This document shows positions 32,635 to 40,241 of a stretch of DNA of 64,000 nucleotides, piece by piece. Positions within the stretch are counted from its first letter, which is position 1, and the number at the start of each line of letters is the position of its first letter. Source of the DNA: CF-162 sp040882565 (lineage in GTDB: Bacteria > Chloroflexota > Dehalococcoidia > SM23-28-2 > RBG-16-64-32); contig JBBEAZ010000042.1 in assembly GCA_040882565.1 (NCBI GenBank), forward strand, positions 1 through 64,000, given 5' to 3'. The translations under genes and the position numbers were made by a program. The notes under the pieces were generated by a model. The model saw only the letters and a program-made list of their open reading frames with translations. It was not told where the DNA came from and ran no database searches.

Positions 32635-32758
32635 ATGGGCACGCTAAACTGCATCGTCATCGACTGCGCGGACGCCGACAGGGCCTCGCAGTTCTGGTCA
32701 CAGGCGCTCGAAGGCTAAGGACGTCGAGGGCAACGAATTCTGCGTCTCACAGGCGTGA
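32635..32758 (+). pseudogene. VOC-family gene remnant 1
   Basis: A good AAGGAGG RBS and ATG 32635 lead into LNCIVIDCADADRASQFWSQ, the start of a glyoxalase/VOC protein, but a stop comes at 32716. The next bases, in another frame, read DVEGNEFCVSQA and stop at 32758, which is the C-terminus of the same fold. About 80-90 central residues have been deleted. Confidence 0.75.
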
Positions 32759-32873
32759 TCCAGTCCGGTTCCGCCACGGACGCTCGCGAATGGCCGCCTG
32801 ACGCCGGGCTGGTATTGAGCACGCCGCCGCGGTCGCGTTATCGTGGCCCCGTTAGACACGAAGGGAGCGCTCC

Positions 32874-32975
32874 GTGGGCAACTTGATGTGCATCCGCGAA
32901 GGAGACGAGGGCGGACACCGCTGGACGATCATGGCGGATCCCGAAGGCAACGAGTTCTGCGTCTGTCCGGTTTAG
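32874..32975 (+). pseudogene. VOC-family gene remnant 2
   Basis: From GTG 32874 the frame reads NLMCIREGDEGGHRWTIMAD then PEGNEFCVCPV and stops at 32975: the C-terminal end of a VOC protein without its N-terminal part. It lies 13 nt before an intact family member. Confidence 0.75.
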
Positions 32976-32988
32976 AAGGTGATGCCTG

Positions 32989-33390
32989 ATGGCGAAGTTG
33001 GGGGATATCGTCGTCGACTGCGCGAAGCCCGCGCCATTGGCACGCTTCTGGGCGGCGGTGCTCGACGGGTACGAGATCGAGCCGTACGACGACGAGGAGA
33101 TCGCGCGGCTGAAGTCGCTGGGCATCGACGACCTCGAAAATGATCCGGGAGTGGCGATGCGCCACACGACAGGCGGCGGCCCGCGGTTCTTCTTCCAACA
33201 GGTGCCTGAGCCGAAGACCGTGAAGAACCGGCTGCACCTGGACCTGCGCCCTGATAATCGCGCGGCTGAGGTTGCGCGGCTGATGGCGCTCGGCGCGAGC
33301 AAGCTGCGGGACGTGCAGCACGACTCCGGCGGCGCGTGGACGGTGATGCAGGACCCGCAGGGCAACGAGTTCTGCGTGATGGAGCCGTAG
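32989..33390 (+). CDS. VOC-superfamily (glyoxalase-like) protein
   Basis: A 133-residue protein with two beta-alpha-beta-beta-beta units of the vicinal-oxygen-chelate fold: LGDIVVDCAKPAPLARFWAA at the start, then RLHLDLRPDNRAAEVARLMA and PQGNEFCVMEP at the end. Family members bind a metal and catalyse glyoxalase, dioxygenase or resistance reactions, while this Glyoxalase_6-like type is mostly uncharacterised. It is the only intact copy after two truncated ones (32635-32758, 32874-32975), evidence of repeated duplication and loss at this spot. Confidence 0.85.
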   Translation: MAKLGDIVVDCAKPAPLARFWAAVLDGYEIEPYDDEEIARLKSLGIDDLENDPGVAMRHTTGGGPRFFFQQVPEPKTVKNRLHLDLRPDNRAAEVARLMALGASKLRDVQHDSGGAWTVMQDPQGNEFCVMEP

Positions 33391-33496
33391 GCGCCCGTCC
33401 AGTCGTAGGCCCAAAGACCCAGCAGGACTGAGGCGCGCGCCCGAAACATTCCGCCCGGTGCTGGCGCTAGGCTGGGCGCCCGTGGAAGCTATCGAT

Positions 33497-34885
33497 ATGG
33501 TGATGCCCGTATCCGCTACGCCGCCGGCGTCGCATGCAACGGGATTGCTCACGCCCGACAAGCGGCTGCTGACGATCGGCCTTGTGCTGGTCGTAACTAT
33601 GAGCGCGTTCGAGGCGCTGGCGATCGCGACAGCGATGCCCGTGGTGAGGGATGACCTCGGCGGGTTGCGGCTCTATGGGCTGGTCTTCAGCGGGTTCACA
33701 GTCGCGAACCTGGTGGGCGCCGCTTATGCCGGGCAACAAGCGGATCGCCGCGAACCCGCGCTGCCGTTTTCCATCGGCCTGTGCCTGTTCGGGGTCGGCC
33801 TCGTTATCGGCGGCCTGGCGCAGTCGATGGAGATGCTGGTGGCCGCCCGCTGTGTGCAGGGGCTAGGTTCCGGGATGATCGCGACGCTGGCGTACGTGGG
33901 CATTGGCAGAGGCTACGACGAGCATCTCCGGCCGCGGATGTTCGCGGTGCTGTCGTCGGCCTGGGTGGTGCCGGGGCTGGTCGGTCCGGCGCTCGCCGGA
34001 GCGGTAGCCGACCACATCTCGTGGCGGCTTGTGTTCCTGGGGCTGTTGCCGCTGCTTCCGCTCGCCGCCGTACTGACGATCCCGGCGCTGAGACGGCTCG
34101 CGCCGGAGAACGTCGCACCCGCCGACGACCGGCTCATGAAGTCGATACAACTGGCGGCCGGCGCCGCGCTGATCCTGGCGGGATCCACGGCCGACAATCC
34201 GCTGATCATCGCGCCGCTGGTCGCCGTTGGGGCGATCGTCGCGATCTTCGCGTTGCGAACTCTGCTGCCATCGGGCACGTTCGTGGCTGCGCGCGGGTTG
34301 CCGGCGGCGGTGGCGGTGATGGGGCTCGCGTGCATGTCGTTCTTCGGTGCCGAAGCGTTTCTGCCCCTGGCGCTTAACGAAGTCCGACACCAGTCGCCGA
34401 CACTCGCTGGGCTGGCCCTGACCGCCGCGACGATGACCTGGACGGCCGGGAGCTGGGTCCAGGCCCGGCGCACCCAACGCTGGTCCCGGCGGACGATGGT
34501 GATCGCGGGGTTCGTCTTCATCGCAGTGGGGATAGCGATTGCCGGAACGACAGCGTCGGAGGAGTCGCCTGTGGTGATGGCGGCGGTCGGTTGGGCGATC
34601 GGCGGCTTCGGGATGGGGCTCGCCTACACCAGCGTCTCGCTGACGATCCTCTCAGAGGCGCCGCCCGACCAGACCGGCTACGCCTCGGCGTCGCTTCAGC
34701 TTTCTAGCGTGCTCGGCGTGGCGATCGGCACCGGGGTCAGCGGTGCAATCGTCGGGGCGGGGGATTCGGGCCTCTGGAGCACGGCGACGAGCATCGGACT
34801 CTTGTTCGCACTGATGGCGGCGTTCGCGGCGCTCGCAGCGGGCGCGGCGACGCGGCTCCCGGGCGCGAAGGCTGCAACCGCCTAA
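33497..34885 (+). CDS. MFS transporter (DHA2/EmrB-like)
   Basis: A 462-residue major facilitator protein with about 12-14 membrane helices, starting LLTIGLVLVVTMSAFEALA. The motif-A-like loop YAGQQADRREPALP follows helix 2, and the helix-4/5 region has ARCVQGLGSGMIAT and SSAWVVPGLVGPALAG (motif C-like, typical of drug:H+ antiporters). It probably exports a drug-like or metabolic compound. ATG 33497 with GGAAG upstream is chosen; a GTG at 33458 is in frame. Its stop overlaps the converging fucosidase gene by 4 nt. Confidence 0.88.
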   Translation: MVMPVSATPPASHATGLLTPDKRLLTIGLVLVVTMSAFEALAIATAMPVVRDDLGGLRLYGLVFSGFTVANLVGAAYAGQQADRREPALPFSIGLCLFGVGLVIGGLAQSMEMLVAARCVQGLGSGMIATLAYVGIGRGYDEHLRPRMFAVLSSAWVVPGLVGPALAGAVADHISWRLVFLGLLPLLPLAAVLTIPALRRLAPENVAPADDRLMKSIQLAAGAALILAGSTADNPLIIAPLVAVGAIVAIFALRTLLPSGTFVAARGLPAAVAVMGLACMSFFGAEAFLPLALNEVRHQSPTLAGLALTAATMTWTAGSWVQARRTQRWSRRTMVIAGFVFIAVGIAIAGTTASEESPVVMAAVGWAIGGFGMGLAYTSVSLTILSEAPPDQTGYASASLQLSSVLGVAIGTGVSGAIVGAGDSGLWSTATSIGLLFALMAAFAALAAGAATRLPGAKAATA

Positions 34886-36135
34886 GCCGGAGCTGCGATC
34901 TCGACGGCGATCACCGTCGCCAGTGGGTCGAGGACATCTTCGGGCACGCGGATGGTCAGCTCGCCGAGCGGGTCGCTGTTGAGGAGCTGGTCGAGGATGG
35001 CGCAGCGAGTGTCGAACTCGAGGTCGCGGCCCGACCCGACTACCCGAGCCGACTTCACGCGACGGATCGGCACGCCGCGCACAGTTACGCTCTCGTACGG
35101 GCGCATCAGCAGGTGGAGGTACACGACGCCACCCTTGCGGGTGCTCGGTCCGTAGAACTGCCAGGGGTCCAAACCGGCGTCCGTGCCGCTGATCGCCTCG
35201 CCGTTGCGCGACATCCAGCCGGCAACCGCTTGCAGGCGGTCGAGTTGCTCGGGCGGGATGACGCCGTCGCCGTCGGGGCCGATGTTGAGCAGGAAACGGC
35301 CGCCTTTGCCAGCGATCTCGCAGAGGGTGTGCACGATCTGGTGCGCCGATTTGTAGTGTGTATCGGCGGGAGAGTAGCCCCAGCTTTCGTTCATCGTCAG
35401 GCAGACCTCCCACGGGCGCGCAGGCGCCTGGGCGGGGACGAACTGCTCCGGCGTGTCGTAGTCGCCGCCGGGGAGCCGGTCGTTGATCACGATCTCGGGC
35501 TGGATCTCACGGATCATCGCGGCTAGGTCGGCGGAGCGCCATTCGTCGGGAGTGTGCTCCCATTGGCCGTCGAACCAGAGGAGGTCGATCTTGCCGTAGT
35601 TGGTGAGCAACTCGCGGAGCTGGCCGAACATGACGTCGAGGTAGCGCGGCCACTGTTCTGCGGTCGGGCGCGGCCAGCGGCCGGGGAAGTAAGGCCGGAA
35701 GTCGTCCGTGAACGGCGGGTAGTCCGGGTGGTGCCAATCGCAGAGCGAGAAGTAGAGACCGACCCGCAGGCCCTCGGCGCGGAAGGCTTCGACGTATTCG
35801 CGCACAATCTCCCGGCCGAAAGGCGAGTACTCGACCGAGAAGTCGGAGAGCTTCGTGTGGAACATGGCGTAGCCGTCATGGTGCTTCGAGGTAAGGACCG
35901 CGTACTCCATCCCGGCGCTCTTCGCCAGGCGCGCCCACTCACGCGGATCGAACCTTTGCGGGTTGAACGTCGCAGCACTCGACTGGTAGTCGTCGACGGG
36001 AATGTCGGCGCAGTACGGAAGCACCTGGTTGCCGCCGACCATCGGCCACGACAGCTCGCAGCCGCGTTGGGAGGAGTGGCCCCAGTGGATGAACATGCCG
36101 AAGCGGGCGCGGTCGAACCATTCGGGGATGGGCAT
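34882..36135 (-). CDS. Alpha-L-fucosidase (GH29)
   Basis: A 417-residue glycoside hydrolase family 29 protein that releases alpha-L-fucose with retention. Typical segments are FGMFIHWGHSS, LTSKHHDGYAMF (HHDG at 85-88), WGYSPADTHYKSA and FLLNIGPDGDG. The catalytic nucleophile should be Asp189 in LLWFDGQWEH. The C-terminal region is a short beta domain. No signal peptide is visible, so it may act in the cytosol on imported oligosaccharides. It converges on the MFS gene and lies 15 nt downstream of the cohesin-like gene on the same strand. Confidence 0.92.
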   Translation of the reverse strand: MPIPEWFDRARFGMFIHWGHSSQRGCELSWPMVGGNQVLPYCADIPVDDYQSSAATFNPQRFDPREWARLAKSAGMEYAVLTSKHHDGYAMFHTKLSDFSVEYSPFGREIVREYVEAFRAEGLRVGLYFSLCDWHHPDYPPFTDDFRPYFPGRWPRPTAEQWPRYLDVMFGQLRELLTNYGKIDLLWFDGQWEHTPDEWRSADLAAMIREIQPEIVINDRLPGGDYDTPEQFVPAQAPARPWEVCLTMNESWGYSPADTHYKSAHQIVHTLCEIAGKGGRFLLNIGPDGDGVIPPEQLDRLQAVAGWMSRNGEAISGTDAGLDPWQFYGPSTRKGGVVYLHLLMRPYESVTVRGVPIRRVKSARVVGSGRDLEFDTRCAILDQLLNSDPLGELTIRVPEDVLDPLATVIAVEIAAPA

Positions 36136-36150
36136 CGTCGTGCTATTGGG

Positions 36151-36927
36151 TCACGGCCAGCGGCGATGCGTCAAGCTCGACGCAACGACGGCAATCGTTG
36201 CAGCGGCGACGCCGAGCAATGTGGCCGCGAGTGGCAGCCCGGCGCGGGAATGGTCTGCAGCGGCTGTGGTCAGTTGCACCGAGCCACCGACAGACATTGG
36301 GGTAGGCGATGGTGACGGCGTGGGCGGTTGGGAAGGAGTCGGCGAAGGTGTGGGTGTCTGCGTCGCCGGCGGCGGTGGGCCGATTTGGACGAATCCATTC
36401 GTGGTCGTCGGGTTCTGCTCGATCCCCTCCGGGTCTGGTCCGAGGAACGAGACAATCTCAATGTCGAGGTCTGTCGAGTCACCGTCGTTGCCAACAGCAT
36501 GGAACGTCACTGTCGCGAGTGTGACGATGGAGGCGATCCCTTCCTCCGTCTGGGGATCGAGCGCGCCGCCAACGGTGACGACGGCATCGTCCTCCGGGCC
36601 ACCACCATTGTCCACGGGCTCGCAGGCGGTCGCGAAGATGAAACCGGGCGGCCGGTCGAGCGGGTCACATGCGTCGAACAAGATGACGTTCGGATCGTAC
36701 TGGACCTCGATCACCCAGGCAGCGAGTGTATCGTCCGAGGGGACTGCGACAATTCCAACATCGAACTGCTGGCCCTGACCAACGAAAGTAGTGGCGGGAT
36801 CGATGTAAACTTGGGCTTCTCCGGCGGCGTGCGTGCCCTGAGCCGCAAATGCGAGAGTAACCCCAACTAATATGAGTGGAATGACACGAAGTAGAGTAAT
36901 GCCGCACCCCCCGGTAGCATGACCCAT
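36151..36927 (-). CDS. Cohesin-like surface protein with C-terminal anchor
   Basis: A 258-residue secreted protein: N-terminal signal (LLRVIPLILVGVTLAFAAQG), a beta-rich domain of about 130 residues resembling cohesin (VYIDPATTFVGQGQQFDVGI, VIEVQYDPNVILFD, VTLATVTFHAVG), a Pro/Thr/Ser linker (PPPATQTPTPSPTPSQPPTP), and a C-terminal membrane helix (LPLAATLLGVAAATIAVVA) ending in HRR. This is the layout of an anchoring protein that could capture dockerin-bearing partners such as the metalloprotease at 25217. It lies upstream of the GH29 gene in the same direction. Confidence 0.78.
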   Translation of the reverse strand: MGHATGGCGITLLRVIPLILVGVTLAFAAQGTHAAGEAQVYIDPATTFVGQGQQFDVGIVAVPSDDTLAAWVIEVQYDPNVILFDACDPLDRPPGFIFATACEPVDNGGGPEDDAVVTVGGALDPQTEEGIASIVTLATVTFHAVGNDGDSTDLDIEIVSFLGPDPEGIEQNPTTTNGFVQIGPPPPATQTPTPSPTPSQPPTPSPSPTPMSVGGSVQLTTAAADHSRAGLPLAATLLGVAAATIAVVASSLTHRRWP

Positions 36928-37011
36928 TAGGGCACGGGGACCGGCCGGCTGTCAAACGCCAAAGCACCCCGGCCTGCGACCGGAGCGCTCGTTCGTTGCG
37001 AAACACGCGCG

Positions 37012-38094
37012 CTAGTTGAGGAACTGGCGGAGGAGCGGGTTCATGCGCTCGCGGCGGTCGCCGAGGCCGGCGACGGTGAGACGGTGCATGTACTCATTAA
37101 CGCGCTTGCGCTGGACGTCCATCGACATCTGGATGCCCTTGTCGAAGTTCTTGACGCCGCCGCCCATGAGGATGGCGAGGGCTTCGAAGAGGGCGAAGTT
37201 GGCGGCGTCGCTGTCCAGCGGGTCCGGTGCGAGGGTGGTCTCGACCTTGTCCAGGTAGTGGTGGATCTCCTCGCGGCGCCAGGGCTCGTTGTCCATGACG
37301 TACTTGAGGTGGAGGACGCCGAAGCCGAGGTGACGGGACTCGTCCTGGCCGCAGAGGCGGAAGATCTTCTTCTCGGCCTCGTTCTGGCCGATGTACTCGC
37401 CCATGCGGAACATGGACTGCACGAAGCCTTCGGCCGCGACGTGCATAATCGCTGACATTTCGGTGAAGTCCTTGGCTTCGATGATCACGCGCAGACCATC
37501 CTGCGGGAGCGAGGAGAGGAGGCCGCCGCCGTTGGCGAAGGCGCGCTTGCGGAAGACGTCAAGGTGGCGCGCCTCGTCCATGATCTGGGAAAGGAGGAAA
37601 AGCTTGACTTCGTGGTGCTCGCTGTTGATCGAGGGCATCCACTGGGCCGGCGTGTCGCCGGCGATGAACTCGACTTCGGTGAGGAAGGTGCAGAGCTGGC
37701 ACATGGCGCGCTCGATGTCGTCCGGGAGCGGCTCGATGCCTTCCCACGGGATGTCCGTGGCGGAGGACCACTGGCGCTGGACGGCCTCTTCGTAGAGGAG
37801 GCGCGAGTTCTCGGAGTAGACGTCAGCCTTGCCGGCGTAGCCGCCGGGGACGCGCGGGGCGTCGGGGCGGGGCACGGATCCGCGGACCCGGATAGAGCGG
37901 TTATCAGACTGCTCCGGCACCTCGCCTACCTTGCCGATCTCGACCTCGTCGAGCGTTAGACCGCGCCGGCCGGGCTTGGCGCGCATACCCCAGGGATGGC
38001 CGTTTTCGTCGAGGTTGAGCCAGCTCAGATCAACGGCGAAGGGCTCGGCGGTTTCTGTTCGTAGCTTTTCGAGGGTATCGGCATCGATGGCCAT
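37012..38094 (-). CDS. R2-like di-iron protein (ribonucleotide-reductase beta-type fold)
   Basis: A 360-residue ferritin-like protein with the complete carboxylate-bridged di-iron set: Glu142 (TEVEFIAGD), Glu174 and His177 (MDEARHLDV), Glu222 (AAEGFVQ), Glu252 and His255 (DESRHLGFG). The E, ExxH, E, ExxH order is that of R2/R2lox and related oxidases. No alpha subunit is near, so it may be a stand-alone oxidase or monooxygenase component rather than a nucleotide reductase. Transcription probably starts from a promoter with an operator dyad at 38141-38197. The C-terminus (RRERMNPLLRQFLN) lacks the obvious R2 tail tyrosine motif. Confidence 0.82.
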   Translation of the reverse strand: MAIDADTLEKLRTETAEPFAVDLSWLNLDENGHPWGMRAKPGRRGLTLDEVEIGKVGEVPEQSDNRSIRVRGSVPRPDAPRVPGGYAGKADVYSENSRLLYEEAVQRQWSSATDIPWEGIEPLPDDIERAMCQLCTFLTEVEFIAGDTPAQWMPSINSEHHEVKLFLLSQIMDEARHLDVFRKRAFANGGGLLSSLPQDGLRVIIEAKDFTEMSAIMHVAAEGFVQSMFRMGEYIGQNEAEKKIFRLCGQDESRHLGFGVLHLKYVMDNEPWRREEIHHYLDKVETTLAPDPLDSDAANFALFEALAILMGGGVKNFDKGIQMSMDVQRKRVNEYMHRLTVAGLGDRRERMNPLLRQFLN

Positions 38095-38140
38095 GGTTCG
38101 CCTTCCTCTCCCTTTGCGGGTCCGCCAGCGAATTTGCTTT

Positions 38141-38197
38141 ACTTAGCGGAGACTAAGTTTCAGGTTGTTTCTAACACGAATTCGAGCAGGCTGTCAA
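38141..38197 (-). promoter_or_regulatory. Promoter and operator-like dyad of the R2-like gene
   Basis: On the minus strand: -35 TTGACA (complement of 38192-38197), an 18-nt spacer, and -10 TAGAAA (complement of 38168-38173). Just downstream, around the expected transcription start, lies the exact dyad ACTTAG-N6-CTAAGT (38141-38158), 47 nt before the ATG. The arrangement suggests repression by a dimeric regulator. Confidence 0.5.
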
Positions 38198-38331
38198 TCT
38201 GGCAGCGCGACTCCTGGGCGCTATTAGATAACGCTTGAGCAGCGGCGAATTATGACCGGCGTCACACCCGCCGCAGGCGTGGGAGTGGCCCGGCGCGGGA
38301 AGGGCTTCGAGTGCGCTAGACTGGTGCCGCG

Positions 38332-38637
38332 ATGCGTGACCGAGACAAGCCTTTGCGGGGCGACCACAGCGGCGGCGATTTCCCTGACTGGGACAACCCT
38401 GAAGACGTGGACGAGACCTGGGAGGACGCGCCCGAGGGCTACTACGACGAGGACGATGACGAGGATGACGGGTACGTCCCGGGTCCGGACGATCCGGACT
38501 ACGACCTGTCCGAGGCCGCCGGCTACGCCGGCTGGGATGAGCCAAAGAGCAGGGGAATCATCCCGCAATGGGTGATAGCGGTGATCTCGATCCTGCTGAT
38601 CCTGGCGATCGTGGTGCCGCTGTTGCTGCGGCCCTAA
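38332..38637 (+). CDS. Acidic tail-anchored small membrane protein
   Basis: A 101-residue protein. The first 70 residues are extremely acidic (VDETWEDAPEGYYDEDDDED, DDPDYDLSEAAGY) and the last 25 form one membrane helix (WVIAVISILLILAIVVPLLL) followed by RP, a tail-anchored or C-in topology. No family is recognised. The acidic cytoplasmic part could bind basic proteins or cations. It is divergent from the R2-like gene and overlaps the converging gene at 38634 by 4 nt. Confidence 0.7.
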   Translation: MRDRDKPLRGDHSGGDFPDWDNPEDVDETWEDAPEGYYDEDDDEDDGYVPGPDDPDYDLSEAAGYAGWDEPKSRGIIPQWVIAVISILLILAIVVPLLLRP

Positions 38638-38849
38638 GACGCGGCAGCGGCGCTGGCGCTCTCTTCGAGTTCGACTTCGATGAACGGATTGCCGTAGCGG
38701 TCGCGCACGACGTCGGCGGCCTTGACGAGGCCATGCTTTAGTTCGCGGTCGTTGTCCCAGTACGAGATCGTCTGGCCGACGAGCGTCGGTGCGAGGACTT
38801 TCATGCCCTTCTCGTCCATTGCGAAGCGGAGTTCCTTGGTGATGGCCAT
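38634..38849 (-). CDS. Small conserved-looking protein, unknown
   Basis: A 71-residue soluble protein, MAITKELRFAMDEKGMKVLA, then TISYWDNDRELKHGLVKAAD, YGNPFIEVELEES and a short Ala/Ser tail. It looks like one small beta barrel. It has no membrane segment and no cysteine. It lies downstream of the lipid operon (gap 39 nt from the acyltransferase stop at 38889), so it could be its last gene. The family is not recognised. Confidence 0.6.
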   Translation of the reverse strand: MAITKELRFAMDEKGMKVLAPTLVGQTISYWDNDRELKHGLVKAADVVRDRYGNPFIEVELEESASAAAAS

Positions 38850-38888
38850 CGCTGAAGGATATTGTATGGCGCTCGACTACTAGCCGCA

Positions 38889-39788
38889 CTACGGCTGCGC
38901 GTCGGGCCAGATCGGGCGGAACGCGTACCACTGGGACGGGTAGCGCCGGACGAAGCCCTCGAAGGTTTTCGCCAGATCCTGGGTGAGCCGGACGACCTCG
39001 TCTTCCGCTGAAGCGTCGCGGCCCGGCACGAGCGGGGGGCAGACGAAGGCCTTGAAGCGGCCGCCGGGGCGACGTACGGCAAGCCCGAACAATAGGGGTG
39101 CGCCAGTCAGGCGAGCGAGGCGCGCCGGGCCATCTGGAAACAGGGTCTCTCGGTCGAAGAACTGGACCGGGACTGAGCCGCCGCGGTCGATGCCGGCGTC
39201 GACGACCATCGCGACCATGCCGCCGCGACGCAGCGTGCGGATGAGGCCGATGCCCGCGCCGTCGGGCGTCTTGAGAGTGATGCCCATCACGTCGCGTGTG
39301 CGCACGATCCAATCCATCATCCAGCGGACGGGGATCTCCTCAGTCACAGCGGTGATCCGGTAGCCGCGGAGGACCGCGAGCGAGGCGGCGATTTCGGTGC
39401 TGCCCATGTGACCGCTGACGAAGATGATCCCGCGGCCGAGAGCTTCGGCGACGGCGAAGTTCTCCTCGCCTTCGACATCGACGCGATCGCGCACGTCCTC
39501 GCCGTCCCAGCCCTGCAGGTGCGTCATCTCGGCGACGTAGAGACCGAAGTGGCGGAAGCAATCGCGCGCGAGCCTTCGAACGCGCGGGTCGTCGGGTGCC
39601 AAACCGGTGACCTGCGCGAAGTTTCCGGCAGCGACATCGCGCTTCGACGACCAGAGCGCGTGCACAACATCGGATGGAGGAACAGCGATCGCCTGGGCGA
39701 ATGCGAGAGGGAAGAGTGCGGTGCCGCGGCGGCTGAGCTGGAACATGAAACGGCCGGCGAGCGAGCCGGACGGGCGCAGTACGGACAA
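38889..39788 (-). CDS. LpxL/HtrB-family lysophospholipid or PIM acyltransferase
   Basis: A 299-residue acyltransferase of the LpxL/HtrB family, to which phosphatidylinositol-mannoside acyltransferases also belong. The H-x4-E active motif is in FVSGHMGSTEIAAS, the N-terminal FRHFGLYVAEMTHL is typical, and the C-terminal PSQWYAFRPIW is an almost invariant family signature. It transfers an acyl chain from acyl-ACP or acyl-CoA to a lipid at the inner membrane face. It lies 4 nt after the PaaI-like gene in the lipid operon 42696-38889, which suggests that the operon makes the acyl chain it uses. Confidence 0.88.
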   Translation of the reverse strand: MSVLRPSGSLAGRFMFQLSRRGTALFPLAFAQAIAVPPSDVVHALWSSKRDVAAGNFAQVTGLAPDDPRVRRLARDCFRHFGLYVAEMTHLQGWDGEDVRDRVDVEGEENFAVAEALGRGIIFVSGHMGSTEIAASLAVLRGYRITAVTEEIPVRWMMDWIVRTRDVMGITLKTPDGAGIGLIRTLRRGGMVAMVVDAGIDRGGSVPVQFFDRETLFPDGPARLARLTGAPLLFGLAVRRPGGRFKAFVCPPLVPGRDASAEDEVVRLTQDLAKTFEGFVRRYPSQWYAFRPIWPDAQP

Positions 39789-39792
39789 GGAG

Positions 39793-40239
39793 CTAGGCGT
39801 TCCCGAGGAACGACTCGCCGAGCAGCCGTGAGCGCTCTTGAGGCAGCCGGAGGAAGAGGCCGTTCGCTTCTGCGAGCGTTTCGCCAGAGGTTGTCTCGAT
39901 CCGCGCCTCTGCCTCGAGTCTGCGGCCCCGGTCGCGGACGACGCCGGCCGTGACGATGACCTCTTCGCCGAGGGTGAGCGGACGGCGGTAGCGCACTTCC
40001 ATCTTCGCGGTCATCGCCCAGGCGTTGGCGGCGTACATCGCCCAGCCCATGGCCTCGTCGAGGACAGTTGCCGCGATGCCGCCGTGGGCCACGCCGGGGA
40101 AGCCCTGGTGCTCCTTACGGGGAGTAAAGCGGCCGGTGACGCGCATGCCCACGACCTCGAATGCGACATGCAAACCCTCCGGGTTGAGAGCGCCGCAGCC
40201 GAAGCACCAATGACGCGGGCTGTCTTCCGGTTCCTGCAT
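39793..40239 (-). CDS. PaaI-family hotdog thioesterase
   Basis: A 148-residue hotdog protein. It begins with the CFGCGALNPEGLHV signature of one PaaI subgroup and has HQGFPGVAHGGIAATVLDEA, where the Asp/Glu of the active helix lies (LDEAMG), then MEVRYRRPLTLGEEV. It probably hydrolyses an acyl-CoA or acyl-ACP. The start is 2 nt from the FabF stop and its stop is 4 nt before the acyltransferase start, so it is firmly embedded in the lipid operon. Confidence 0.87.
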   Translation of the reverse strand: MQEPEDSPRHWCFGCGALNPEGLHVAFEVVGMRVTGRFTPRKEHQGFPGVAHGGIAATVLDEAMGWAMYAANAWAMTAKMEVRYRRPLTLGEEVIVTAGVVRDRGRRLEAEARIETTSGETLAEANGLFLRLPQERSRLLGESFLGNA

Positions 40240-40241
40240 CT

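Noticed and set aside
32635..32718. 27-residue peptide gene with a good RBS
   Set aside because: Its sequence is the N-terminus of a VOC protein and the C-terminus follows in another frame, so it is a deletion remnant rather than a small functional gene.
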